Shown here one piece after another: positions 26,601 to 35,305 of a DNA stretch of 64,000 bases. Both the position numbers and the translations under genes were made by a program. Positions within the stretch are counted from its first letter, which is position 1; the number at the start of each line of letters is the position of its first letter. The notes under the pieces are model-generated. The model had not been told where the DNA came from. It did no database searches and was given only the letters and a program-made list of their open reading frames with translations. The DNA comes from Spirochaetaceae bacterium UBA5556 (lineage in GTDB: Bacteria > Spirochaetota > Spirochaetia > Treponematales > Rectinemataceae), in assembly GCA_002425765.1 (NCBI GenBank), contig DIMW01000012.1, forward strand, positions 62,001 through 126,000, in the 5' to 3' direction.

Positions 26601-28014
26601 CCACAAGACCATGCTCAACAGAGTCTGTACGAAAACCACCCGCAGATGGTTCTCCGGCAGTCATATTGAAAGTTTGTCTGTTCCGTGCCTCGACGCTCCA
26701 CCCATGAATATCTACCACGGACTTGACTATGGTGAGACCGAGACCATGCCCCGCTTCCTTTCGTGAATGGGTTCCCCTATAAAATGCGTCGAAGATATAG
26801 GCCAGCTCTTCATCGGGAATGCCTGGTCCGTTGTCCGCGACGGTCAGCACCGGCTGGCCTTCCTCCACACTCATCAGAAACTCCACCTTCCCGCCAGGCC
26901 CCGTGTACCTGAAGGCATTGGAGATAAGGTTTTCGATGGCGCGCTCGAAAAGCATCCGGTTCATCCTGACTTTCGGAGGGTTGAGAGGCGCATCCTTCGA
27001 CGGGGTCGAACCGAGCCGCCCAAAGCCGTAGGTCAACTCGAGCCCCAAAAGCCGGGCATCTTCCTCGAAGCGCTTTCCGAGAGAAATCAAGAGAGGCGCT
27101 ATGTCAACGAGTTCCTGAGGCATATTGAAGTCGTCGATTTTCATGAATTCGATGAGATCGGAGACGAGGTCCTCAAGCTGCGCGCTCTTTTCCCTGATGA
27201 TCTCCAGGTAGTGTATCCTCGTCGCCTCGTCGCTCGCCATATTGTCGCTGAGCGCGTCGGTATATCCCTGGATGAGCGCGATCGGTGTCTTGAGGTCATG
27301 GCTCACGCCTATGAGCATGTTCATACGCCGGGTAATCATATCGCGCAGCGTGATGCGCATACGGTTGATGCTCTCCGCGAGCGAACGCAGTTCTTCGGCG
27401 CCGCTTCCCTTCACTTCATGGTCGAGTTTTCCGCTCGCCACGGTCGCGGTGTCATCGATGAGATTCTTGATTGCCTTGTTTATCGAACGGAGTATCAGAA
27501 ACGACATCAGTCCCGCGACAAGTAAAGCTCCCAGCGCGAAGCTCGCTATCAGCATGAAATTCCGATTCCGGATATCTTCTCTCGACCAGAACGGCTGCAT
27601 GTCGAAAAGGAGAAGGGGGCTCTTCGACATGTTCGTGTCGATGGGCAAAAATTTGAGCTCCGGACGCGGACCGCCTCTGGGGAAGAATGGCGGCCTGGCT
27701 AAGTCCTCGACATCCAGCTTGATGCCCTCGGGCAAATCCCTGAATGAAGAGAGCTGTACTGTGCCGTCGGGGGAGATGAGCGCCGCATTGATGATCGGCA
27801 TACCCGACTGTTCCCCCGCCATCCGAATTTCTTCGATGGTAAGAGTTTGGTTCCTGCTCCACAGTGTCGCTACTTCATCCAGGAAGATTTCTGTCGACTC
27901 GCGCGGGTCGCGCTTGGCCTGCTGGCCAGTAAAGACAAGCAACCCGAACACTATCGGGAAGAGCGCCACCGCGACGATGAGGAACGCAAACTGAGTGCGG
28001 AGCTTCAACCTCAT
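26572..28014 (-). CDS. Sensor histidine kinase (EnvZ/OmpR-system type)
   Basis: A 480-residue kinase with transmembrane helices at about residues 9-29 and 160-182, flanking a periplasmic domain of about 130 residues. A HAMP region (SINKAIKNLIDDTATVASG) follows, then the H-box GVSHDLKTPIALIQGY. N-box NLISNAFRYTGPGG, D-box DNGPGIPDEE and G-box HGLGLTIVK complete the ATPase domain. Its ATG overlaps the regulator stop (ATGA). Adjacent envelope genes (28887-35127) suggest a link to outer-membrane stress; the signal is unknown. Confidence 0.92.
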   Translation of the reverse strand: MRLKLRTQFAFLIVAVALFPIVFGLLVFTGQQAKRDPRESTEIFLDEVATLWSRNQTLTIEEIRMAGEQSGMPIINAALISPDGTVQLSSFRDLPEGIKLDVEDLARPPFFPRGGPRPELKFLPIDTNMSKSPLLLFDMQPFWSREDIRNRNFMLIASFALGALLVAGLMSFLILRSINKAIKNLIDDTATVASGKLDHEVKGSGAEELRSLAESINRMRITLRDMITRRMNMLIGVSHDLKTPIALIQGYTDALSDNMASDEATRIHYLEIIREKSAQLEDLVSDLIEFMKIDDFNMPQELVDIAPLLISLGKRFEEDARLLGLELTYGFGRLGSTPSKDAPLNPPKVRMNRMLFERAIENLISNAFRYTGPGGKVEFLMSVEEGQPVLTVADNGPGIPDEELAYIFDAFYRGTHSRKEAGHGLGLTIVKSVVDIHGWSVEARNRQTFNMTAGEPSAGGFRTDSVEHGLVVILRMRASA

Positions 28015-28718
28015 GGATTTGCCTCTGCAAACGCCTCAGGATTAAACCGGTAGCCCATTCCGTATTGAGTCTGGATATAAAAAGGATTGGCAGAATCGTC
28101 CTCGAGCTTTTTCCTCAGTCTCTGGATATATACGCCTACTGCGCTGATGTCTCCATATTCCTGCCCCCAGACCCGGGCGTAGAGATCTTCCGGAGTGAAA
28201 GGCTTGCCTGGGTTTACCACAAGTTCTTTCAATATATTGAATTCCCTGGCGGAAAGGCTGACAGGTTCGCCATTCCTGGTCAGGTACATTCCTTCTATAT
28301 CGAGCTCGAACGGACCAAACTTTACAATGCCGCCATTCTGGCGCGTCTGGAGAGTGATGGTTCGACGGATATGGGCACGGACACGGGCTGCCAGCACCTT
28401 GGGCGGGCAGGGTTTTGTGACAAAGTCATCCGCCCCAACACCCAGTCCCAAGATGACATCCTCATCGGCTTCCCTCGCGGTCAGGATCATTACGGGCGTG
28501 GATTTTGTCTTCCGCAACTGCTCAAGAAATTGAAAGCCATCCATGCCGGGAAGATTGATATCGAGCACAATGAGGTCCCAGTCCTCATTCCGCGCCAGAG
28601 GAAGCGCGGTCTCCGCATCGAAGGCGAGCTTGCATTCGAAACCCTCATTTTGAAGATAGAGCATGTAGAGCTCCGCAAGCTCTTCTGTGTCCTCCACGAT
28701 CAAAATTCTACCGTGCAT
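28011..28718 (-). CDS. OmpR/PhoB-family response regulator
   Basis: A 235-residue regulator. Receiver: RILIVEDTEE, LIVLDINLPGMDG with the phospho-acceptor Asp, ILTARE and the KPCPPKVL lysine (residues 1-120). C-terminal winged helix: VKFGPFELDIE, SLSAREFNILKELVV, VWGQEYGD, VYIQRLRKKL, GMGYRF. ATG at 28718 has GGAGGGGG upstream; an in-frame extension to 28787 would cover the likely -10 box (TATAAT at 28778-28773). It pairs with the overlapping kinase gene. Confidence 0.94.
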   Translation of the reverse strand: MHGRILIVEDTEELAELYMLYLQNEGFECKLAFDAETALPLARNEDWDLIVLDINLPGMDGFQFLEQLRKTKSTPVMILTAREADEDVILGLGVGADDFVTKPCPPKVLAARVRAHIRRTITLQTRQNGGIVKFGPFELDIEGMYLTRNGEPVSLSAREFNILKELVVNPGKPFTPEDLYARVWGQEYGDISAVGVYIQRLRKKLEDDSANPFYIQTQYGMGYRFNPEAFAEANP

Positions 28719-28772
28719 GCCCCCTCCTTCGCCGACGAGTCTCGGTTTTTCCGCCGATCCGTCGCCTCTTCT

Positions 28773-28778
28773 ATTATA
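28773..28778 (-). promoter_or_regulatory. Possible -10 box of the OmpR-type two-component operon
   Basis: TATAAT on the minus strand, 54 bases before the regulator ATG. The -35 match upstream is weak. A perfect 9-bp hairpin (GACAGAGGA/TCCTCTGTC, 28812-28840) lies further upstream and may end the barrel-gene transcript. Confidence 0.4.
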
Positions 28779-28886
28779 TACGTCCATCTCCCCAGCGAAT
28801 AAAGCACCAATGACAGAGGATGCCGAAGGCCTCCTCTGTCCGGGTCGCTTTCATCCGCGCGCTGGAACGATTCGCGGTATCCTTCC

Positions 28887-30500
28887 CTAATCAAATTGGA
28901 TGGCATTCCAGAATACGCTGAAGGCGGTCTGCACTTTCTTCACCGAAAAATCGGTGTCAAGAAGAATGGGCGCCGAAACTTGGAGCGCGAACGCGTCGTT
29001 GAGCATACCGAGCGTAAGCGCGGGAGTCGTCTTGTTGCCCTTTGGCGCATATTCGGAATTCTCCGCGCCTATCGCGGTCAAGTCGGAGAGCGTAAGTGTC
29101 GCCCGGCCGCCCTGGTCTCCAATCGCAACCTCAAACTGAGGATTGAAGCGCATCGAACCATCGGAAAAATTGGCCAGAGCGTACACCGAGCCTGTCACCT
29201 GCGTCAGATTCCTGCCCTCTCCGAAGCGCCCGGAAACCGAAGTCGAACCGGCGAGGTACCACTGGCCGGTCTGGGTCAGGTCATTCGTCTGTTTCGCTGT
29301 ATTGGTGGTGCTGTTTTTCACCGCCGTTCTCGCATCCGGGATCTGCAGAATCGTCGCGTCCGCATAGCCCGTGCCATTGTAGTATCCCTGCAGATGCGCC
29401 GAAAAGGAGAAACCGCTCGATTTGCTCACCGAATATTTTAAGCCCAGCGTCGACTGAAAGAAGGGCGCATCTTCCACGCTGTAGGTCTCGTAGGTGCCTG
29501 GAGTCGTCGAAGATTCCCTGACATAGGTCCGGTCGGAACCGTAGAGCAGCACGTTCTCGCCGTACACGTCGAAAGCACCAATCGCACCGGTGAAAGTGAA
29601 AATGGCGCGCGGCCTGGCCTCCAGGTCTGCACGGCCATAGCCCGCGAAGCTCAGTTCCCAGCCGTTCACGACAAGGTCGTATTTCGCCGCCATGGAAGAA
29701 GAATCGGCGAGCCCTGAAACCGGCGGCACCATGTAGACCATGAGGTGATTGAGCTTCATGGGCATATCGATCTTGAACGCGAAGGGGCCCTCGCGCGCGG
29801 CGGTCGGGTCGTCGGGATCGATCGCCGACAGGCTGAGGACATCGGAAGGCTTGTACCAGTATCCCACTCCCCAGCTTATGCGCTGCTTGCCCAGGCGGAA
29901 GAAGACCTTCTCATTGATCTGCGTATCCACGAAGAGCTCGTCCAGGCTGAAGGTCCCGGAATCGTACGCTTTTGTCGAAAGATACGAGGAAGGATCGTAG
30001 TTGAAGGAGCCCGCCGCGTAGAGCCGCACGAGGTCGCTCTGCCTCAGGTCGGCGTACGCGGTGACTGAAGCCGCGAGGATATCGTTGGGAACCGCGAGCA
30101 AATCGCTGGATACGGAAAAATGGAGGTTCTTTGTAGGCAGATAGTCGAACTCCAGCCCGGAGAGATTCACCGCACCGTAGAGCTCCTGGCCACTCGAAAA
30201 AGTCGCACCCACCGGCGTATAGTTCCCATAAAGCCCGGCGCCGGCGGTTCCGCTTATGAGAAAGACCGGATAGGTCTTTGTGTCCTTGACGAGCTGTACC
30301 GTACCCGCCGACGCGGTATTCTCGTCGATCACGGTGACGATGTCGTTGGGCCCCCCGAAGAGGGAATTCTCATCGATGACCGCGGGCGGCATCGTGCTCG
30401 TAGAGGTAGTGGATGTCTGCGCCCAAAGGTTCCCCACTCCCAGGGCGAAAAGGGCGATCGCCGCAACTGGTCCAAGGCCGCGCATATTTCTTGTTCTCAT
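28887..30500 (-). CDS. Outer-membrane beta-barrel protein (porin-like)
   Basis: A 537-residue exported protein with signal peptide (GPVAAIALFALGVGNLWAQ). The mature part is rich in alternating amphipathic strands with aromatic girdles (LEFDYLPTKNLHFSVSSDL, FFRLGKQRISWGVGYWYKP), typical of barrels of 14-18 strands. It ends in an aromatic-rich strand with Phe before the terminal residues (AFSVFWNAIQFD). It has no recognised ligand-binding signature. It is co-directional, 10 bp behind the LolA-like gene and at the end of the ABC/Lol-like operon, suggesting an outer-membrane acceptor or pore of that pathway. TAGGAG precedes the ATG. Confidence 0.78.
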   Translation of the reverse strand: MRTRNMRGLGPVAAIALFALGVGNLWAQTSTTSTSTMPPAVIDENSLFGGPNDIVTVIDENTASAGTVQLVKDTKTYPVFLISGTAGAGLYGNYTPVGATFSSGQELYGAVNLSGLEFDYLPTKNLHFSVSSDLLAVPNDILAASVTAYADLRQSDLVRLYAAGSFNYDPSSYLSTKAYDSGTFSLDELFVDTQINEKVFFRLGKQRISWGVGYWYKPSDVLSLSAIDPDDPTAAREGPFAFKIDMPMKLNHLMVYMVPPVSGLADSSSMAAKYDLVVNGWELSFAGYGRADLEARPRAIFTFTGAIGAFDVYGENVLLYGSDRTYVRESSTTPGTYETYSVEDAPFFQSTLGLKYSVSKSSGFSFSAHLQGYYNGTGYADATILQIPDARTAVKNSTTNTAKQTNDLTQTGQWYLAGSTSVSGRFGEGRNLTQVTGSVYALANFSDGSMRFNPQFEVAIGDQGGRATLTLSDLTAIGAENSEYAPKGNKTTPALTLGMLNDAFALQVSAPILLDTDFSVKKVQTAFSVFWNAIQFD

Positions 30501-30510
30501 CGTTTCACTC

Positions 30511-31431
30511 CTACTGGCTCACCCTCTCCAAATACTCTTTGGTAAAGTAATAGTCAGGAAGAGGTTTTGTGGAAATATCGGTATAGGTGACCTGTGAGCG
30601 TTTCTCGGGGATCAACCCGTCCTGAAAAATCTGTACCGTCGGCACAAAGGAATCTCCAATTTGCACATATTGCGTGTAATACGCGGTGCGCAGCAATTTC
30701 ATAGAAAGGCTGTACTCCTCCACTTTGAGCACGATCTTGCGGTCCGCCTCGATGTACATCTTGAGGTAGGGGAATGGAACTTCATCGTTGTTCGCCTTGA
30801 GTTCCCCTATGATGACCTTGTAGTTCCCGAGCGTGCCTGTGGAGAGCTTTTCCACGGAATAATCTATCGACCGCTGCCACCGGCGAAAGTCGTTGTTGGT
30901 CACCGTGGAGTTCTCGTAGGTGTCCTTGAGGGTCGTGTGCGTGAACTTGCGGCTCGTCGGGTCGTAGCGCCACATGTTGTTGTCGACGCGCAGCATGCCC
31001 TGACCCTTGCGCGATTCCGGCTCCACCATGAGCATGAGGAAGGCGTCGTCCTTGTCGCGCCTGAAAATCTGCTCCTTGTTCGCGAAGGTGCCACGATCCG
31101 GGCTCACGCTCACCATCGAGATGGTCGCGCTCATGTCGCTGTTGTAGAAGCTTGAACGGATGTCGGTCCGCCGCACGAGCATGAGAAAGTCGTTCGCCGT
31201 GTACTTCGTTATGTCGTCAGGGAATTTATAATCTTTATCTTGCTGAAGAAAACCAAGCGGGAGACCAATGCCCCCCATTGGTCCTCCGCCGCCGCCATGA
31301 TCACCCCCAGGAGGTGGCCCTCCCTGGGCCTTGGCGCTGAACACAAGAACAAGCCCGAAGAGCACAATGCTCAGTTTGCTCGTCAGCCTCGCATTCAAGA
31401 ATCTCGCCTTCACGTTTCTGATATCCGCCAT
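30511..31431 (-). CDS. LolA-like outer-membrane lipoprotein-sorting protein
   Basis: A 306-residue exported protein. An N-terminal hydrophobic signal (LSIVLFGLVLVFSAKAQG) is followed by an unusual Gly/Pro/His linker of about 25 residues. A LolA/LppX-type half-barrel comes next: DMSATISMVSV, VEPESRKGQGMLRVDNNMWRYDP, YKVIIGELKA, KMYIEADRKIVLKVEEY and ISTKPLPDYYFTKEYLE. Proteins of this type carry acyl chains across the periplasm. Placement between two FtsX-type permeases and an outer-membrane barrel makes an envelope lipid or lipoprotein carrier likely. ATG at 31431 has AAGGAG; a TTG 15 bases upstream is less likely. Confidence 0.83.
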   Translation of the reverse strand: MADIRNVKARFLNARLTSKLSIVLFGLVLVFSAKAQGGPPPGGDHGGGGGPMGGIGLPLGFLQQDKDYKFPDDITKYTANDFLMLVRRTDIRSSFYNSDMSATISMVSVSPDRGTFANKEQIFRRDKDDAFLMLMVEPESRKGQGMLRVDNNMWRYDPTSRKFTHTTLKDTYENSTVTNNDFRRWQRSIDYSVEKLSTGTLGNYKVIIGELKANNDEVPFPYLKMYIEADRKIVLKVEEYSLSMKLLRTAYYTQYVQIGDSFVPTVQIFQDGLIPEKRSQVTYTDISTKPLPDYYFTKEYLERVSQ

Positions 31432-31463
31432 TGGATGCTCCTTCAACTTGCTATCGCTTCAAA

Positions 31464-32861
31464 TTACGCAGTTTTTCTCAGCGCCTCGACGGGCACTACC
31501 TCGGCCGCCTTTCGCGCGGGTAAGAAGACCGCGGCAATCGCCACAATCGTCACGAAAACCAGAATCAATAAAAACTGACCGAGGATCGGCGCAAAACGCA
31601 GATGTCCCTGCACGAGTGCGGCCCCGAAATCTCCGTGTGGATTAAAAGGAATAAGGCCGATGCCGAATCCTATCGGCAGGGCAAGCACAACACCGACCAG
31701 CGCCGCGCCACCCGCGAGCAGAATCCCCTCCCATATGAATGAAGAGAATACGTCCTTTTTCTTATATCCTATACAGCGAAGCATGCCGATTTCCTTGGTC
31801 CTCTCGAGCAGCACCATTCGGTAGGAATTCGAGATACCGGTCGCGCTCACGATGAGCATGAGGAGGAACACCGCGTAGCCGATCCAACGAACGGAACCGA
31901 GTGCCGAGCCGATCTCACCCGCGAGTTCCTGAATCGTGGAGACATGGTAGATGGCGGTCCCCGACGACAGGCGGCCCATCCCCTGCCGGGCGCCTGAGGC
32001 GCCGGTTCCCGAAGACGCGGGCGCCGTTATGGAGGATACGAAGGAATCGGAACCCGTGGATGAATCCTGCGAAGGAGTCCCGTTTGAGGCGCCCGCGTTC
32101 GCGGCCGCGCCGCGGCTCACGGTGAACCCTTTTGAGGAGAGCTCCCCCGTGATGGTCTGCGCGGCCTTTTCGGCATCGGCGCTGTTTTTCAGGAAGACCG
32201 CGATCTGTTGCTGCTCATTCGATTTCATATTGAGGTCCGCAGTGAGGTCCCCGAAGGCGACAAATCCCGTGTTCATGCCGCCCGCGGCCCCGTCGTCATA
32301 TATCGCGGCCACCTTGTAGTCCGTGACATTCTGCTGGCCCGAGGCCGTATTGAGCCTCACCACCACCTGGTCCCCCACCGAAAGGCCGAAACGGTTCGCG
32401 GTCTGTGCGCTCATGAGCATGGTCCGGGAACTCTCGAGTCCCTTCCAGTCTCCTTTGGAGAGTATCAGCGAATCGTGATAGAGTTGGTCTTTAGTCCAAT
32501 CGACCCCGCGGAGCGTGAGCTGGATTTCTCTGGTGCCGAACACGACGGTCGCCCTGGACTGCGCGATAGGTGAAACCGTCCGGATGCCGCCATCCGTGCT
32601 CTCGACAATCTTCGCTACATTAGCGTCCGAAAACCGATTCTGAAGCTTTCCGCTCCAGCTGGCGGTGTAGCCCGAAATCAACACATGGCCGCCGGAATAA
32701 AGGGTCACATTGTCCTGGATCGCGAGGTCCATGCCGTTCACAAAGCCCGAGATCAGGGCCATGACGAGGGCGCTGAATGCCACCGCTCCCCCGAGCGCGA
32801 TCGTTCTGTGGGGCTGTCTGCGCACGTTCCGCGCCGCGAGTTTTAGGTGTATCAGGCGCAT
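31464..32861 (-). CDS. FtsX/LolE-type ABC permease (second)
   Basis: A 465-residue inner-membrane protein with the four-helix MacB/LolCE topology: helix 1 at about residues 20-42, a large periplasmic domain, then three C-terminal helices (LMLIVSATGISNSYR, GILLAGGAALVGVVLALPIGFGIGL region and ILGQFLLILVFVTIVAIAAVFLPARKAAEVVPVEALR). The FtsX hallmark ERTKEIGMLRCIGYKKKDVF is present. A low-complexity Ser/Gly/Thr insert sits in the periplasmic domain (about residues 245-295). It follows the first permease by 2 bp and presumably forms a heterodimer with it. Confidence 0.9.
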   Translation of the reverse strand: MRLIHLKLAARNVRRQPHRTIALGGAVAFSALVMALISGFVNGMDLAIQDNVTLYSGGHVLISGYTASWSGKLQNRFSDANVAKIVESTDGGIRTVSPIAQSRATVVFGTREIQLTLRGVDWTKDQLYHDSLILSKGDWKGLESSRTMLMSAQTANRFGLSVGDQVVVRLNTASGQQNVTDYKVAAIYDDGAAGGMNTGFVAFGDLTADLNMKSNEQQQIAVFLKNSADAEKAAQTITGELSSKGFTVSRGAAANAGASNGTPSQDSSTGSDSFVSSITAPASSGTGASGARQGMGRLSSGTAIYHVSTIQELAGEIGSALGSVRWIGYAVFLLMLIVSATGISNSYRMVLLERTKEIGMLRCIGYKKKDVFSSFIWEGILLAGGAALVGVVLALPIGFGIGLIPFNPHGDFGAALVQGHLRFAPILGQFLLILVFVTIVAIAAVFLPARKAAEVVPVEALRKTA

Positions 32862-32863
32862 CT

Positions 32864-34348
32864 TCAGTCTCCTCTCATGGCGATAACCGGCTCGATCCGC
32901 AGCGCGACGATGGTCGGATACCAGGACGCGCCGAGGCCCATCGCCAGTATCCAGAGAAAGGCGCGAATCGCGGCGCCCCCGGACACCATCGGCCTGAGTA
33001 CCTGCCCGCCGAACAGCGCCTCGAAGAAGAGGTTCGGCGCCCTGATCCCGACTTTCCCCAGGATCAGAAGCAGAATGAGGCCGAGGAACAGACCCCCGGC
33101 ACCCGCTATGACGGCCAGGAAAGCTGTCTCATATAGAATCATGCTCCGCACGACACGGCGTTTGGCGCCGATGGCCCGGAGCGTGCCGATCTCGTAGAGG
33201 CGCTCATTCACGGAAATGACGAGTACATTCATCATGATCATGACCACGACGACCGCCACGACCGCGACAAAAAGATCGAATACCAGACGGATGGTAACCG
33301 CAGTGCGCGCGACCTTGCCGGCGCCCGCGATCCAGTCCTGGACTCGATCGCCGTCGCCAATCTGTTTGGAAAAAGCCGAAAGATCGGAGAGAAGTCTGGA
33401 AGAACTGTCACCCGGTTTGACGCGCACGAGAAGAAACTGCCATGCGGGGACGACTTCGGCCACGACGCTTGTCTGAGCGGGAGAGGCGGGCGCGCCCTGT
33501 CCTGAGGCCTCTGTGGCGGACGCCGAACCTGTGGCCGCCGCGTTTGCCGCCGCTCCGCCGCTACCGGCGAACAGGTCATTAAACAGGCTGTCCGGGTTGA
33601 AGCCCGCCACAAAGGCCGCTTCCTGGCCCGACAGTACCGGCGCCCCGTCCCTGAGGCTCGCGAAGCCCAGAAGGTCGCGCATGGTGTCCGCGTCGACCAG
33701 GGTGATCCCCGCGAGCTGCTGATTGCTCTGATTGAATTTGATCACGCCTTTCACGGTCACTTCGCGGATGACGGTCCCCGCGGAATTCGCGAGTGCCGTC
33801 ATGATGATCTTCGTGCCGGGCTGTACGGGGCTCGATGCGCTTTTATTCAGTAGCGCGAGCGTCGGCTCGGAGAGGAGGACCCATGGCCCGTCGTTCTCCG
33901 CCGGCCACTCCCCGTTCACCAGTGTCACATTGTCAGGGAAAAAATTGCGGTAGTCGTCGACATTCACGCCAAAGCAGTACCCGGAACCGAGTTCCGTCTC
34001 ACCGATGCCGAATGAAGCCTGCCCGCTCAGAAGGGGCAGCGTGGATGCGACGTCCTTCCGGCTCGCCAAAAAATCCTCATATTTTTTGATCTGCGCGATG
34101 TGCGGAAGCACTTCCTCGCTGCCCGCTGTTTCACCAAGCACAGTAGTAGAAAATTCGGTCGGTCCGGTGACCATGAGATCGCCGGTATACCCCTGCACAA
34201 ACATGCGCTGCAGACCCGAAAGCGCGGTGTCTATCAAGGAATTCCCGAGAAACAGGATGAGAATTCCCATTCCCATTATCATGCCGATGAGGAAAGATTT
34301 TCGCCGGTGCAGGCCGAGATTGCCCCATGCCAGCCGCGCTGCGATCAT
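32864..34348 (-). CDS. FtsX/LolE-type ABC permease (first)
   Basis: A 494-residue permease with the same topology: helix 1 at about residues 20-40 (FLIGMIMGMGILILFLGNS), a periplasmic domain of about 330 residues and three C-terminal helices. The FtsX signature ISVNERLYEIGTLRAIGAKR is clear. An Ala/Ser/Gly-rich insert (about residues 260-300) lies in the periplasmic domain, in the same region as in its partner. Start codon overlaps the ATPase stop (ATGA). It is likely the second half of a LolCE-like heterodimer. Confidence 0.9.
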   Translation of the reverse strand: MIAARLAWGNLGLHRRKSFLIGMIMGMGILILFLGNSLIDTALSGLQRMFVQGYTGDLMVTGPTEFSTTVLGETAGSEEVLPHIAQIKKYEDFLASRKDVASTLPLLSGQASFGIGETELGSGYCFGVNVDDYRNFFPDNVTLVNGEWPAENDGPWVLLSEPTLALLNKSASSPVQPGTKIIMTALANSAGTVIREVTVKGVIKFNQSNQQLAGITLVDADTMRDLLGFASLRDGAPVLSGQEAAFVAGFNPDSLFNDLFAGSGGAAANAAATGSASATEASGQGAPASPAQTSVVAEVVPAWQFLLVRVKPGDSSSRLLSDLSAFSKQIGDGDRVQDWIAGAGKVARTAVTIRLVFDLFVAVVAVVVVMIMMNVLVISVNERLYEIGTLRAIGAKRRVVRSMILYETAFLAVIAGAGGLFLGLILLLILGKVGIRAPNLFFEALFGGQVLRPMVSGGAAIRAFLWILAMGLGASWYPTIVALRIEPVIAMRGD

Positions 34349-35127
34349 AGCTGCCCGCCCTCTGTCCCCGTGGCCCCTATGACCTCCTCCGCGTCTTTCG
34401 CCGCGGCGAAGCCGACCGAAGTCCCGCTTCTCCTGCGGTCTTCGACAATCCGCCCGTCCCTGAGGCGGATGATGTGGTCGGCCTCTTCGACGATGTCCGG
34501 ATCGTGGGTGCTGAAGATGAAAGTGGTGCCGAATGTCTCGTTCATATGGCGCATGAGGCGCAGAATGCTCTCGCCGGTGGCCGAATCGAGGTTGGCGGTC
34601 GGCTCGTCGGCGAGCACGATGGCGGGCTTCATCACGAGGGCGCGGGCGATGGCGACGCGCTGGCGCTGGCCGCCGGACAGTTCAGCCGGCTTATGCAGCA
34701 TGCGCTCCTTGAGCCCGACACTCTCTATGAGGAAGTCGAGCCACTCTTTGCGGTCGGCCTTGCGCTCGTTCCCGGGCTGGCTGTCCAGAAGCAGAGGAAG
34801 TTCAACATTCTCGCGGATATTGAGCACCGGGATGAGGTTGAAGGTCTGGAAAATAAACCCTATGGATTTGTGGCGAAGCTCGGTCAGGCTATCGTCGTCA
34901 AGATCGCTCGTGCGCTTGCCATGGACGACGACCGTCCCCGATGTCGGCTTGTCGACACAGCCAATGAGGTTCAGAATCGTCGTCTTTCCCGACCCCGAAG
35001 GCCCCGCAATGCTCACGAAATCTCCTGCATGAATATCGAGAGTGATATCCTTCAGGGCGTCCACTTCGACAGTATCGAGGAAGTAGACTTTTTTTACCTT
35101 ATCAAGACTGATAATGATGTCTGACAT
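34345..35127 (-). CDS. LolD/MacB-type ABC transporter ATPase
   Basis: A 260-residue ATPase. Walker A GPSGSGKTT, Q-loop FQTFNLIPVLN, signature LSGGQRQRVAIARAL, Walker B IVLADEPTANLDS and the H-loop FSTHD are present. The sequence GKRTSDLDDDSLTELRHKSIGFIFQTF is typical of the MacB/LolD subgroup that powers FtsX-type permeases. C-terminal ~25 residues extend past the usual end (DRRRSGTSVGF...). It starts the operon; AAGGAAG lies before the ATG. Confidence 0.93.
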   Translation of the reverse strand: MSDIIISLDKVKKVYFLDTVEVDALKDITLDIHAGDFVSIAGPSGSGKTTILNLIGCVDKPTSGTVVVHGKRTSDLDDDSLTELRHKSIGFIFQTFNLIPVLNIRENVELPLLLDSQPGNERKADRKEWLDFLIESVGLKERMLHKPAELSGGQRQRVAIARALVMKPAIVLADEPTANLDSATGESILRLMRHMNETFGTTFIFSTHDPDIVEEADHIIRLRDGRIVEDRRRSGTSVGFAAAKDAEEVIGATGTEGGQL

Positions 35128-35305
35128 GGCGCTTCCTTTCCCGAAATTCGAGCTAAATCCTAACGATTCGCGGGTGGAATTTCCATAGGAACAGGCTGAA
35201 AATCTAATGAATAATTATAACAGGTGGTCAATTTAAAAAGTCGGTTACTTTTGAAAGGGCCCCAGGCCTTGGATATCCTTCTATCCATTATTATACTGAA
35301 GTTCT
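35128..35305. promoter_or_regulatory. Divergent regulatory region between lolD-like and ubiD-like genes
   Basis: The 178-bp region separates two divergent operons. On the plus side it holds the ubiD promoter (separate entry). On the minus side a TTGACC box and a TATAAT box are seen near 35207-35230 but at spacings that do not fit each other. Confidence 0.4.
35269..35297 (+). promoter_or_regulatory. Candidate sigma-70 promoter of the ubiD operon
   Basis: TTGGAT (35269-35274), 17-base spacer, TATACT (35292-35297). The ubiD ATG follows after 8 bases, so the transcript would start at or next to the start codon. No Shine-Dalgarno sequence is present. Confidence 0.7.
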
